Virus record (IMG/VR): IMGVR_UViG_3300046703_000100
Span: 1 to 64,000 of that record
Length of the DNA: 64,000 bases
Strand: one strand, 5' to 3'
Source of the DNA: a virus
The position numbers were made by a program, and so were the translations under genes. Positions 15,024-23,770 of the stretch are shown here, in pieces. Under the pieces are notes generated by a model. That model was not told the DNA's origin, ran no database searches, and saw only the letters and a program-made list of their open reading frames with translations. How positions within the stretch are numbered: the first letter of the stretch is position 1; every line of letters begins with the position of its first letter.

Positions 15024-15548
15024 GTGAAGTACTTGGTAGCTTATAAGAGTGATAAAGGAAAGTATTTAGTAAAATTGGAATTTGAAGTAGGAAAAGAAAA
15101 ATGGGCATCTACTTCAGAAGCCGTAGTAAATTATGCAAAAGCTAATTTTAAGGCGAATGAAGATGTAGATGTAGATTATACAGAGAAAAATGGCTCATAT
15201 ACCGTTTCAAGAATTACAAAGAAAGGGTCGACCCCTGCTCCAGTTGAAACAAAGACTGAAACTCCGAAAACAGAAGGATATAAATGTGAAGATTGTGGAG
15301 CTTCATTAAAAGATGGAAAATATAAAAAATGTTTTCCTTGTAATAAAAAGAATCCAACTCCGAAGAAAGAATATTCTGGTGGTGGACAGAGAGATGCAGT
15401 TGGTCAGTCAATCGAAAAACAGGCAATGATGAAAGCTTCTGCACAAGCAGTTGCTACAGTTATGCAAGGACAAGTCGGAGATGTAGATACTTTGTCAGAT
15501 ATGATTATAAAAGTTTATGAAAAACTATTAAAAAAACTTATAGAATAA
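15024..15548 (+). CDS. three-part zinc-ribbon protein, 174 aa
   Basis: GTG start with the very strong site AAAAAAGGAGG. Residues 1-66 form a beta-rich domain, then a Thr/Pro linker (about 68-84), a zinc ribbon with C88, C91, C103 and C106, and a C-terminal helical block (EKQAMMKASAQAVATVM). This layout resembles phage proteins thought to bind single-stranded DNA, and the strong ribosome site suggests an abundant product. A replisome role is my inference; no family name is certain. Confidence 0.6.
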   Translation: MKYLVAYKSDKGKYLVKLEFEVGKEKWASTSEAVVNYAKANFKANEDVDVDYTEKNGSYTVSRITKKGSTPAPVETKTETPKTEGYKCEDCGASLKDGKYKKCFPCNKKNPTPKKEYSGGGQRDAVGQSIEKQAMMKASAQAVATVMQGQVGDVDTLSDMIIKVYEKLLKKLIE

Positions 15549-15566
15549 GATATTAGAAAGGATATT

Positions 15567-16307
15567 ATGATTAAAAAAGTTTTACATATTATTAGTATAA
15601 TTGTGAAGTCTTTTATTAAGGGAAGTGTAGTTGCTTTGTTGATTTTAAATATGGTATTAATTATTAATGTAGCACAGTTAATGAATGACCTAGAAGCTAA
15701 AACAGATACAATGGTATCAGCAATACAAGAAAATAAAGTACCTACATTGCCAAATTTTGAAAATTTAGTCAGAGCAAATGTAGTTATTTACAATATATCA
15801 AAAGGTTGTATGGGAGCAGGTACAATAATTAATGTAAATGGAAAAATTTATATTCTTTCCGCAGGACATTTAGATGACCCTGACGATACATTTTTTGTTA
15901 AAGAAGGAGAAGAATATCGAGGTATCACATTAGTTAAAGTTAATCATAAAGTAGATTTAGCATTATTTGAATATGATTGTACTTATTGTGATTTAACAAT
16001 AGCTCCAATTGCTGTTGGAGAACCAAAAGTAGGAGACAAAGTTTGGGCAATAGGTAATCCTGCTTGTTTAGAAGACGCTATTACATCTGGTACTTTAGTT
16101 AGAAAATTAGGATTTAATTATCTAATGGATGCTAAAATTTATCATGGTAATAGTGGCGGAGGATTATTTAATACAAAAGGCGAATTAATAGGAGTAAATG
16201 TAGCAATGACAGGAATACCAGGTTATATGTTAGGTATGACGGTTAATTTAAGTACAGTAAAAGCTTTTGTTTTAGGTTTAATTCCAAACGAACTTGATAA
16301 AGGATAA
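15567..16307 (+). CDS. membrane-anchored trypsin-like (S1/HtrA-type) serine protease
   Basis: 246 residues. A hydrophobic anchor at about 17-38 is followed by a protease domain with LSAGHLDD (H101), VDLALFEYD (D130) and YHGNSGGGLFN (S196), the complete His-Asp-Ser triad in the order of trypsin/DegP. No PDZ domain follows, so it is shorter than HtrA. The topology suggests that the catalytic domain faces the periplasm or outer side. Possible roles are degrading envelope proteins or blocking superinfection; substrate unknown. Confidence 0.85.
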   Translation: MIKKVLHIISIIVKSFIKGSVVALLILNMVLIINVAQLMNDLEAKTDTMVSAIQENKVPTLPNFENLVRANVVIYNISKGCMGAGTIINVNGKIYILSAGHLDDPDDTFFVKEGEEYRGITLVKVNHKVDLALFEYDCTYCDLTIAPIAVGEPKVGDKVWAIGNPACLEDAITSGTLVRKLGFNYLMDAKIYHGNSGGGLFNTKGELIGVNVAMTGIPGYMLGMTVNLSTVKAFVLGLIPNELDKG

Positions 16308-16308
16308 A

Positions 16309-16569
16309 ATGTTTGAAAAATTCTATAATTGGCTACTTTATTTAACCAACAATGAAAAAAAATCCGTAGAACTTTGGCGAGCAGATGAAATTCATTTTGA
16401 TATAGGATTTTTGATTTCAGGTTTTGTCTTATTAATGCTTGGAGTCATAGGTGTAATATTGTATGTTATTACAAAACAAGATGTATATTTAGGCATTATG
16501 TTTGGTTGCGAATTTATTATATGTTTCATCTGGCTCTGGGATAATATTCGTCATAATCGGGAGGATTAA
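16309..16569 (+). CDS. two-span membrane protein, 86 aa
   Basis: Start taken at 16309, directly after AAAGGATAAA; the ORF extends to 16294 but that start is inside the protease gene. Two hydrophobic helices (about 28-49 and 55-76) follow a polar N-terminal part, with a basic end. Coupled to both neighbours. Function unknown. Confidence 0.6.
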   Translation: MFEKFYNWLLYLTNNEKKSVELWRADEIHFDIGFLISGFVLLMLGVIGVILYVITKQDVYLGIMFGCEFIICFIWLWDNIRHNRED

Positions 16570-17144
16570 TGATAGATTTTGAAGGGATGCCTAAAATTGC
16601 AAGACTATCGAGAGAAATAATAATCTCGGAAAAACTGGATGGGTCTAATGCATTAGTTTATATTTCAGATGATTTGTCTACTATTACTTTACAATCTGGC
16701 AGAGAAGTTCCTTTTTTAGTTGGAAGTAGAACTCGCTGGATATTGCCAGAGAACGATAATCATGGTTTTGCTCGATGGGCTTATGAGCATACTGACGAAC
16801 TTTTAAAATTAGGTAAAGGTTGGCATCGAGGCGAATGGATGGGGCAAGGAATAAATAGAAATTATGGACTTAAAGAAAAAAGATTTTATTTATTTAATAC
16901 TTCAAAATGGACAGATGATACAATAAGACCAAAATGTTGTCATGTTGTTCCTGTTCTTTATCAAGGTATTTTTAATGAAGACGAAATAAATAATTGTATT
17001 GATAGATTATTTTTAGATGGAAGTATTGCAGTACCTACATTTATGAAACCAGAAGGAATAGTTATCTATCATACTGCTGGAAAAATATACTTTAAGAAAA
17101 CAATAGAAAATGATGAAAAACCTAAAGGTCAAGTAGATGAATAA
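16569..17144 (+). CDS. RNA/DNA ligase family protein (nucleotidyltransferase)
   Basis: 191 residues. EKLDGSN (K22) is motif I with the nucleotide-accepting lysine. SRTRW, GEWMGQGI (motif III, E89), FYLFN (motif IIIa), EGIVIY (motif IV, E162) and KIYFKKT (motif V) complete the catalytic core, as in RNA_ligase/Rnl2-like proteins. It lacks a large C-terminal domain. Phage members repair nicked tRNA or RNA after host defence, or seal DNA nicks. Which one applies cannot be told from sequence. Confidence 0.85.
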   Translation: MIDFEGMPKIARLSREIIISEKLDGSNALVYISDDLSTITLQSGREVPFLVGSRTRWILPENDNHGFARWAYEHTDELLKLGKGWHRGEWMGQGINRNYGLKEKRFYLFNTSKWTDDTIRPKCCHVVPVLYQGIFNEDEINNCIDRLFLDGSIAVPTFMKPEGIVIYHTAGKIYFKKTIENDEKPKGQVDE

Positions 17145-17475
17145 GATAATTAAGAGTATAATACTTATAAGTATCTTAATTTCTATATTTATAGTAGGTT
17201 ACTTTATGCCTTTCTGGAGACAAAAACCTATTCCAAAACCAATACCAATAGAAAATTTAAAACCACTTCCATATGGGTCAACATCTTGTATTAAGGATGG
17301 AATTCTTTTTACAAGTGTTAAAGCAATTCCTATTGCATGTATAACTAAAATAACAAGAATAGATTCAATGAGTGTAATGATAGAGTATAAAATTTCGAAT
17401 ATTCATAGAGGTTCTTTAATGATGAAATATTCGGAGTATAAAAGATTATTCGAGGTAAATGATGCCAAGACTTAA
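17137..17475 (+). CDS. single-span membrane protein, 112 aa
   Basis: Hydrophobic helix at about 4-26 followed by a Pro/Lys-rich linker (PIPKPIPIENLKP) and a beta-rich domain. Probably anchored with the C-terminal domain outside the cytoplasm. It overlaps both neighbours. Not recognised. Confidence 0.6.
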   Translation: MNKIIKSIILISILISIFIVGYFMPFWRQKPIPKPIPIENLKPLPYGSTSCIKDGILFTSVKAIPIACITKITRIDSMSVMIEYKISNIHRGSLMMKYSEYKRLFEVNDAKT

Positions 17476-18127
17476 AACAAAAAGAACATTAGAGAATACA
17501 AGATTTTCAATCGAAATTGAATGTGAATTTCCATCAGCCAAAGATAGTCAAAAATTAATTTCAAAACATAGAATTATTAGAGGTTGGGAATTAGATTATG
17601 ATGGGTCATTGGATAATGGAGCAGAGTATCGTCCGAAAAATCGGAATAAACTTTATTGGAACGAAGATTGTATAGACCAAATAAAGGAAATTATAGGACT
17701 TATTAAGGCACATAGAGGACATATTAAAGGCAGTACATGTGGGTTTCATATACATATAGATATGAGCAAGTTTACCAATAAAGAAATTTGTAATATTATA
17801 AAAGCATATATTAAACAACAAAATAAAATTTGTAAACAATTTGGCATGTTAAAATGTCGTTTAGACTATGCCCAAAAAATACCTACAAACACCATAAAAT
17901 ATTTAACAGAAAGAAATATTCAAAAAATTAAAGAAAATAATGATAATTGCCGAGATATATGTATTTATATGTCAGAAAGACATTTTGCTCTAAATCTTTT
18001 GGCTTTACAGCGACATGGAACACTCGAATGGAGATTATTTAACGGCTCAATACAAATTAATCGTATTAAAGGATATATTAAATTTGTTCTTAATTTCTGT
18101 TTAAATAACGCAAAAGGCGATAAATGA
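17459..18127 (+). CDS. amidoligase-like enzyme (ATP-grasp/glutamine-synthetase fold)
   Basis: 222 residues. RFSIEIECEF at the N-terminus, the acidic/aromatic pair WELDYDGSLDNGAEYRP, then GFHIHIDMS (about 95-103) and GTLEWRLFNGS match the putative amidoligase family, whose Glu and HxH residues bind metal and ATP. Family members are predicted to join amino groups to carboxylates in peptide-tag or cell-wall chemistry. Either of two consecutive ATGs could be used. It is followed by small transporter-like membrane genes, so a metabolite or peptide modification cassette is conceivable. Confidence 0.75.
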   Translation: MMPRLKTKRTLENTRFSIEIECEFPSAKDSQKLISKHRIIRGWELDYDGSLDNGAEYRPKNRNKLYWNEDCIDQIKEIIGLIKAHRGHIKGSTCGFHIHIDMSKFTNKEICNIIKAYIKQQNKICKQFGMLKCRLDYAQKIPTNTIKYLTERNIQKIKENNDNCRDICIYMSERHFALNLLALQRHGTLEWRLFNGSIQINRIKGYIKFVLNFCLNNAKGDK

Positions 18128-18498
18128 TAGACCCATTATGGACAACTAAACAAATATTTGGTGCATTACTTATCTTTACTTCTATCTTTGATGCAGTAAA
18201 ATATAGTGTACAAGCCTTAAAAATACATAGACTACATTCAGCGAAAGGAATGTCAAGAAGATTTACGAATTGGGCTATTTCAAATGATATTGTAAAACTA
18301 ATTTACGGAAGTATTATTATAGATATATATATTGTTTTATCAAGTATCTTAGCATTAATTTGTATGACTCATCTTTGGATAGAAACCTATCTTAATTATC
18401 CATATCGTTATCGTGGATTGGAACATTTTAAAAGACCTAATCCAATTTTATACTTAATAAACAGTGTTATGCCCAATTCTTTGAGAAAAAGGTTATAA
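18124..18498 (+). CDS. SemiSWEET/PQ-loop-like membrane protein, 124 aa
   Basis: Three hydrophobic spans (about 8-30, 47-66 and 67-87). Between the first two lies a Q...K..R motif followed by SAKGMSRRFTNW, which matches the PQ-loop of SemiSWEET sugar transporters and related lipid-A-type repeats. A polar C-terminal tail of about 30 residues is extra. SemiSWEETs dimerise to carry small sugars. Substrate is unknown; it is next to a PnuC-like and an MFS gene. Confidence 0.55.
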   Translation: MIDPLWTTKQIFGALLIFTSIFDAVKYSVQALKIHRLHSAKGMSRRFTNWAISNDIVKLIYGSIIIDIYIVLSSILALICMTHLWIETYLNYPYRYRGLEHFKRPNPILYLINSVMPNSLRKRL

Positions 18499-18499
18499 A

Positions 18500-18739
18500 A
18501 TGCCTAAATATATAATGTATTTATTAATAACATTGTGTTTAATAGGACAAATTTTAGTTACTAAGCATAAAAGAAGTGGATATATGCTCTGGATAATTAG
18601 CGATTTTGCATGGGCTGGTTTTAACTTTTCCCAATGGCAAGTTATTGGAGCAATAGAACAAGGAATTTTATGGTCTATTTATTTAATAATTTCTGTTTGG
18701 GGATTTGTAATTTTTAAGAAAGATAAAGATGAAAAATAG
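18500..18739 (+). CDS. PnuC-like small membrane protein, 79 aa
   Basis: Three hydrophobic helices in 79 residues. The KRSGYMLWIISDFAW and AIEQGILWSIYLIISVWGF segments look like the second half of PnuC vitamin transporters (nicotinamide riboside type), a fold related to SWEET. Being a half-length unit it would have to oligomerise or pair with the protein encoded at 18124. The identification rests on pattern only. Confidence 0.45.
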   Translation: MPKYIMYLLITLCLIGQILVTKHKRSGYMLWIISDFAWAGFNFSQWQVIGAIEQGILWSIYLIISVWGFVIFKKDKDEK

Positions 18740-19910
18740 AAATATATTCTATTTATATTTATTAATAGGAAGCGTGTTCGGACTTCAGGCATTAGAAGGA
18801 CTTCCAGGTTCAGCTATTTCATTTTATTTTAAAGAGACTTTACATTTAAATGCAAGTACAATGATGTATATTTCATCAATTATTTCATTAGTATGGTTCG
18901 TAAAATTTTTGTGGGGTTATCTTATTGACAATGTAGTATCAGTTAAATTTTGGATGATTTTATCTATATTAATAAGTTTAGGAACATCTCTTTATTTCGG
19001 GTTGAATCAAATTATTGTTCTTCCTTTATTAATAGGACTTATGTTAATTAATGGATGGGCAGAAGCCTTACGGTCAACAGGTGCAGGTGGATTAACTTGT
19101 AGCGAAGGTAAAAGATATGAAAATACAGGAAAATTACAAAGTATTAGAGAAGGTAGTCAGATTATTATCGGTATATTAACAGGAATTGCCGGAGGATGGA
19201 TTGCACAATACACTTCCTATCATTTTGGGTTCTTGTGTTTGATTCCATTTTATATAATTTTATTAATAATTGTTTGTCTTTATAAACCTGCTAAAAAAGA
19301 GACATTACGTATTAAAATGTCATTTATAGATACAATAAAATCTTATAAAGAAGTTTTTACGAACAAACAATTTTTATGGATATGTTTAATTGTTTTTCTT
19401 TATAATTTTAATCCGAGTTTCGGAACGCCATTGTGGTTCAAAATGCGAGATTCGTTTCATTTTTCGAAGATATTTTTTGGAGTTTTAGATTCTTTAACTG
19501 CAATAACAGCTTTAATAGGAGTAGTATTTTATTATAAATTCAGTAAAAAAATTAATATACAAAGATGGATTAAAAATTCGATTTTCATTGGAGCAATAAC
19601 AAGTATGTGTTATTTATATTTTACCAAATATACTGCAATTATATATCCTCTGATATTTAGTATTGTAGGAGCGTTTATTTCGCTTATATTATTAGATTTT
19701 ATGGCACAATCCTCTATTAAAGGCAAAGAAGCAGTTTCTTTTGCAGTATTGTGTAGTATAATAAATTTAAGCGGTACTTGTTCATTATTATCAGGAGCTT
19801 GGTTATTACCTAAGATTGGATTACAACCTTTAATAATTTTAGCATCAGTTACAAGTTTTTTATGCCTTCCTTTTATTGGACATCTAAAATTGGAGACAAA
19901 AAATGGATAA
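18729..19910 (+). CDS. major facilitator superfamily transporter (AmpG/BT1-like)
   Basis: 393 residues with about twelve hydrophobic helices. The N-terminal part (LEGLPGSAISFYFKE, then WFVKFLWGYLIDNV) follows the AmpG and folate-biopterin (BT1) MFS pattern with a degenerate GxLxD motif A. A polar loop near residue 190-205 separates two six-helix halves. Such carriers import muropeptides, folates or other small solutes. A complete MFS carrier is rare in phages. It overlaps the PnuC-like gene by eleven bases, pointing to a transport cassette. Confidence 0.85.
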   Translation: MKNRNIFYLYLLIGSVFGLQALEGLPGSAISFYFKETLHLNASTMMYISSIISLVWFVKFLWGYLIDNVVSVKFWMILSILISLGTSLYFGLNQIIVLPLLIGLMLINGWAEALRSTGAGGLTCSEGKRYENTGKLQSIREGSQIIIGILTGIAGGWIAQYTSYHFGFLCLIPFYIILLIIVCLYKPAKKETLRIKMSFIDTIKSYKEVFTNKQFLWICLIVFLYNFNPSFGTPLWFKMRDSFHFSKIFFGVLDSLTAITALIGVVFYYKFSKKINIQRWIKNSIFIGAITSMCYLYFTKYTAIIYPLIFSIVGAFISLILLDFMAQSSIKGKEAVSFAVLCSIINLSGTCSLLSGAWLLPKIGLQPLIILASVTSFLCLPFIGHLKLETKNG

Positions 19911-20079
19911 ATGTAACTATTGTGGACGGAGAATACCGAATGAAGAATTTCGTACTCCCAAAGGTTGCAAATGGTGTGATTATGATTATAATGTGGAAAA
20001 AATAATAAAACGTAATAAACTTGCTATCTCTAATCAAATATGGTATACTTATGACATGGATAAAAAGGAGACCTTATGA
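19903..20079 (+). CDS. zinc-ribbon mini-protein, 58 aa
   Basis: CNYCG at the N-terminus and CKWCD about 20 residues later form one zinc ribbon. ATG at 19903 overlaps the end of the MFS gene, and its TGA overlaps the next start. The promoter at 20021-20049 lies inside its 3' half. Confidence 0.55.
   Translation: MDKCNYCGRRIPNEEFRTPKGCKWCDYDYNVEKIIKRNKLAISNQIWYTYDMDKKETL
20021..20049 (+). promoter_or_regulatory. sigma-70-like promoter with extended -10
   Basis: TTGCTA at 20021-20026, a 17-base spacer and TATACT at 20044-20049 preceded by TGG. The weak -35 is offset by the extended -10. It drives the group starting at 20076 that contains the methyltransferase and PrimPol genes. Confidence 0.75.
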
Positions 20080-20228
20080 ATAAGACACCAAAGAAAGATG
20101 TTAGTAAGTCTCGTAATGGAGAATTGTATTGCGAAAAATGCGGTTTCAAAAAGCGTGGCAAGAACCACGATGCCGGAGAACATCATACGAAAGGCAAAGA
20201 AGGTAAAGCAGACGTAAGCAAACCTTAA
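20076..20228 (+). CDS. small basic protein with CxxC, 50 aa
   Basis: ATG at 20076 follows AAAAAGGAGAC. Contains CEKCGFKKRGK and a His/Gly/Lys-rich second half. One CxxC plus His residues could bind zinc. First gene after the 20021 promoter. Function unknown. Confidence 0.55.
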   Translation: MNKTPKKDVSKSRNGELYCEKCGFKKRGKNHDAGEHHTKGKEGKADVSKP

Positions 20229-20236
20229 AGAAAACT

Positions 20237-20383
20237 ATGAACAATCCAATATTATTAATACTTATTTTCTTTCAATTATGTGTAGCTGTAAATTATTTTA
20301 TACACAATGGGTTATTATTAGGTTGTTTGTTTATAATTTATGCTTTGGCAAATGTAATAACACTATTTATAAAGGTGCAATAA
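20237..20383 (+). CDS. two-span membrane peptide, 48 aa
   Basis: Nearly all hydrophobic, two helices around residues 3-20 and 25-45. Stop overlaps the start of the methyltransferase. Unknown function. Confidence 0.45.
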   Translation: MNNPILLILIFFQLCVAVNYFIHNGLLLGCLFIIYALANVITLFIKVQ

Positions 20384-21135
20384 TGAAAATAGAAAATATG
20401 TTAAATAAAATATTTTTAGAAACTCAAGAAAATTTTGAATATTTAAAACAAATACCAGATAATAGTATTGACCTTATTATTATTGACCCTCCTTATTTAA
20501 CTACGAAAGAATCTTGGGATAAAAAAGAAGTAGTTACAGAATGGTTATCTAAAGAATTATTTAGGGTATTAAAAAATACTGGTAGTTTATATTGTTGGTG
20601 TGGTATAGGAGAGAAAAGTCAATCTTTAATAAGATGGTTTCCAGTTTTTGCTAAAGACTGGTATTTTAAAGATTTAATTACTTGGAAAAAGCAAAGAGGA
20701 ATTGGTATGCGAAAAGGATGGTTATATACGAGAGAAGAAATAATGTGGTTTGTCAAAAATAATAAACAATTTATTTGGAATAAAGAAGTGCAATATAGTA
20801 ACGAAAAAAGAGAAGTTTTTGCAAATAATGACCAAACTAAATACGGAAGTGATAAAAAAAGATGGACAAATATTTGGATAGATATAAATGAAGATGGTAT
20901 GAGAGGTGGCAAAATTTTATATACTGGCAATGTTCATCCTACTCAAAAACCTATAAAAGCATTAGAAAGAATAATAAAATTACATACTCAAGAAAATGAT
21001 ATAGTATTAGATTGTTTTATGGGGGCAGGTTCTACTGCTCTTGCTTGTCAGAATTTAAATCGTAATTTTATAGGTATGGAAATATATCAGAATTATATAG
21101 ATATATCTTATAAAAGACTAAAAGGAGAATTATGA
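20383..21135 (+). CDS. DNA methyltransferase, beta-class N6-adenine/N4-cytosine type
   Basis: 250 residues from the ATG at 20383; the longer ORF start at 20278 lies inside the membrane peptide gene. IIDPPY (35-38 = DPPY) is the catalytic motif IV, and CFMGAGSTAL near residue 212 is the AdoMet-binding motif I, which gives the beta order with the target-recognition part between. HPTQKP before motif I is also typical. It transfers a methyl group to adenine N6 or cytosine N4. No matching restriction gene is next to it, so self-protection against host restriction or regulation is likely. Confidence 0.9.
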   Translation: MKIENMLNKIFLETQENFEYLKQIPDNSIDLIIIDPPYLTTKESWDKKEVVTEWLSKELFRVLKNTGSLYCWCGIGEKSQSLIRWFPVFAKDWYFKDLITWKKQRGIGMRKGWLYTREEIMWFVKNNKQFIWNKEVQYSNEKREVFANNDQTKYGSDKKRWTNIWIDINEDGMRGGKILYTGNVHPTQKPIKALERIIKLHTQENDIVLDCFMGAGSTALACQNLNRNFIGMEIYQNYIDISYKRLKGEL

Positions 21136-21320
21136 AAAGTGAAAAATATAATATAGAGTTTTATCCTATGACAAAACACCTCGAAGGAATACAATCGCCA
21201 GACGAATATATAAAAACTCTTATAGATTATTTATATGGAGAACTCTTTGACAGAAGAATCGATAAAGAAAATAGTATTAAAATATTAAAAGAGACAATAA
21301 AAAAATTTGAGGAAAATTAA
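21132..21320 (+). CDS. hypothetical protein, 62 aa
   Basis: ATGA overlap with the methyltransferase. Short, acidic-basic mixed helices, no motif. It lies between the methyltransferase and the PrimPol-helicase genes. Confidence 0.55.
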   Translation: MKSEKYNIEFYPMTKHLEGIQSPDEYIKTLIDYLYGELFDRRIDKENSIKILKETIKKFEEN

Positions 21321-21342
21321 ACCTTAAAGAAAAGGAAACACA

Positions 21343-23280
21343 ATGGAAAAAGAAATAATAGTAGGTTATCTTTTAGAATATTTAAAAAAGAGAGAAGTAA
21401 AAATTAAAGTCGCTGGTGCATGTACGATGTTGGAATGTCCTTATTGTCATAAAGTTCCCATGTCCGCCACCATACCACCTCGCTGTACCTTTATCAATTG
21501 TTTTTCTTGCAATGCCAAAAAGAAGAATATAATCGATATAGTAAGAGATACTGAAAAGGTAGAAGGAACAGATGACGATGTAATTCATTATATTAAGGAA
21601 TTATTAAATTTAGATATGGTTACAAAAAAGGATACAGAAAAAATAAATGAAGTCTTAAAATTCTATGTGGAAAACGGATTTGATTTAGTTCCGGTAGCCA
21701 AAGATAAGAAAATACCTGTAGAACAAGACTGGACACATAAAATTCATAAAGATATTGATGAATGGCAAACATGGTTAGGGGATGGAATTAATTTAGGAAT
21801 AAAGACTGGCAAATCTTCAAATCTTACAATTCTTGATGTAGACGTAAAACCAGTACCTAAAGAAATTTTAGCATTAGTAGGAGATACTTTTACATTAGAG
21901 ACTTCTAAAGGATTTCAATATTATTATAAATATATCGCAGAATTACCAAAAACTCGTATCAACGATTTAAAAATAGATTTAGAAAACGAAGGTGGTCAAT
22001 GTGTTGCTTTTCCTTCTATAGTAGATGGAGTGAAAAGAAAAATAAATTCTTTTAAACCTATTATAGAAATGCCTAAAGATTTACTAGATTATTTAAAAAC
22101 AAAAGTAACAGTACCTTTAAAATCCTTTAGTGAAAAATTAAAAGAAGATATTCAGACTGAGAACTTTAACCTTAATCTTCTCAATGAGGGTGAGAGAAAT
22201 GTTTCTTTATTAAAATTAGGCGGTCTTCTTCGTAAAGAATTGAATGTTAACCAAACAGAACGAGTTTTAAGTATACTTAATAGACATATTTGTACAAATC
22301 CTATTTCTTCAAAAGATTTAAATGCTATGGTTAAAAGTTTGTCTCGCTATACAGATTTCGATGAAAAAGAATTAGCTCATAGAGTAATGATTTATCTCAA
22401 AGATGTAGAAGAAGCAGGAAGAATGGAAATTTGTTCTGCTATTATGGGAACGAATCGTGGAGAAGAAAAAATAAGAATAGATAAAGTATTAAATTATTTA
22501 GTAAAAGAAGGATATATACAGAAGAAAGGTTCTCGTTATATTCTTTTACAGAAAATGACTTGGGCAAATTCTTTATTAGATACTGACAATAATATAGGAT
22601 TTAAAATACCTTATTTTTATGATATTGCAAATATTGAGTATGGAGATTTAATTTTAATTGGAGGTACTCCAAAATTAGGTAAAACACATATTTCTATGAA
22701 TATAATAAAACAATTAGTAGAACAAGGAATAAAACCTTATTATATTTCATTAGAATCGGGAAGTCGTTTTAAAAAAATTGCTCTTCAATTAGGATTAAAA
22801 GACGACGATTTTAATTATAATAAAAAATGGATAGACCCTGTTGGAATCCAATTAGAATCTAAAGCAATCATGATTATAGATTGGTTATGTCCTGATAATT
22901 TTGCAGAAGTAGATAAAATATTTAGACATTTTACAGAACAATTAGCTAAAACAGGTGGAATATTGATTGTATTTATGCAATTAAAAGGAGATGGAAATTG
23001 GTTTTCTTCGAACCTTGTTATGCAATTTCCAGCATTATGTGTAAAATATATTTACGACGATGAAAAAGATGGTACTTATGGCAAATTTGTTATAAACGCT
23101 GTTAGAGACCCAAAATCACATATTAAAACATGGGAAATAGCATGTAAATATGACTGGCAGACTAAATTGTTTTTACGAATAGATGAATTAGAAAAGAAAG
23201 AAATAAAAGAACAAGGGAGTACTAAAGAATTACCAAAAGACGGAGAAATACAAATTGATACGCAGGAGATAAGCAATTGA
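21343..23280 (+). CDS. primase-polymerase fused to a RecA-type helicase/ATPase
   Basis: 645 residues. The N-terminus has a zinc site: CPYC at 32-35 and CFSC at 53-56. An archaeo-eukaryotic primase-like PrimPol domain follows (VPVAKDKKIPV, a WLGDGINLGIKTGKSSNLTIL strand, then the metal-binding DVD at 164-166). The C-terminal half carries a Walker A GGTPKLGKT near 440-448 in a RecA/DnaB-like ATPase core. Such fusions make primers and unwind DNA at the phage fork. No separate DnaB or DnaG gene is in the window, so this is probably the replicative primase-helicase. Confidence 0.85.
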   Translation: MEKEIIVGYLLEYLKKREVKIKVAGACTMLECPYCHKVPMSATIPPRCTFINCFSCNAKKKNIIDIVRDTEKVEGTDDDVIHYIKELLNLDMVTKKDTEKINEVLKFYVENGFDLVPVAKDKKIPVEQDWTHKIHKDIDEWQTWLGDGINLGIKTGKSSNLTILDVDVKPVPKEILALVGDTFTLETSKGFQYYYKYIAELPKTRINDLKIDLENEGGQCVAFPSIVDGVKRKINSFKPIIEMPKDLLDYLKTKVTVPLKSFSEKLKEDIQTENFNLNLLNEGERNVSLLKLGGLLRKELNVNQTERVLSILNRHICTNPISSKDLNAMVKSLSRYTDFDEKELAHRVMIYLKDVEEAGRMEICSAIMGTNRGEEKIRIDKVLNYLVKEGYIQKKGSRYILLQKMTWANSLLDTDNNIGFKIPYFYDIANIEYGDLILIGGTPKLGKTHISMNIIKQLVEQGIKPYYISLESGSRFKKIALQLGLKDDDFNYNKKWIDPVGIQLESKAIMIIDWLCPDNFAEVDKIFRHFTEQLAKTGGILIVFMQLKGDGNWFSSNLVMQFPALCVKYIYDDEKDGTYGKFVINAVRDPKSHIKTWEIACKYDWQTKLFLRIDELEKKEIKEQGSTKELPKDGEIQIDTQEISN

Positions 23281-23513
23281 ATAAATTAAATATTAATATA
23301 CCTATCTGGAAAACAAAATCTATTGGCATAGCCGAGAGATTATTAAATGATGACGTGGAGATAGAGATTCTTTATAAGGACAAGAATGGTAATAGATTGT
23401 ATCCGGCTACTTACACGATTAAAAAAGAACTTGCAAAGAAGTTTCCTGTACAATTTATAAGAGGAATGAAATTATACATTGTACCGATAGCAAAGTTAAA
23501 GATAAAGGTATAA
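23277..23513 (+). CDS. hypothetical protein, 78 aa, TTG start
   Basis: The frame opens with TTG at 23277, overlapping the previous TGA (TTGA), with CAGGAG upstream. The product is beta-rich and basic; no motif recognised. Base composition is a little richer in G+C than its neighbours. Linked to the PrimPol gene. Confidence 0.6.
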   Translation: MNKLNINIPIWKTKSIGIAERLLNDDVEIEILYKDKNGNRLYPATYTIKKELAKKFPVQFIRGMKLYIVPIAKLKIKV

Positions 23514-23515
23514 AA

Positions 23516-23770
23516 ATGTTAAGCAAATGGTTTGAAAATACTTTTCAAGATATGTTAAGAGAAGAAACTCTTTTAAAAAAACAATTAGAAAAATTATTTT
23601 ATGTAAATCCAAAAGATTTAGACTCTATTAACGAGTATTTAAAAACAGCAACCGAAGTTAGAATGGACGCAATGCAAAAATTGCAGAAACATCTTGTTTC
23701 TTTACAACTTGATATGGGTCGTATGAATGATTATATATTTATAGAACAGAAAAGAGAAAACAATGAATAA
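23516..23770 (+). CDS. helical hypothetical protein, 84 aa
   Basis: Coiled-coil-like pattern with many Leu, Lys and Glu residues and no Cys. Overlaps the RuvC-like gene by eight bases. A small accessory or dimerising protein is likely; no family recognised. Confidence 0.55.
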   Translation: MLSKWFENTFQDMLREETLLKKQLEKLFYVNPKDLDSINEYLKTATEVRMDAMQKLQKHLVSLQLDMGRMNDYIFIEQKRENNE

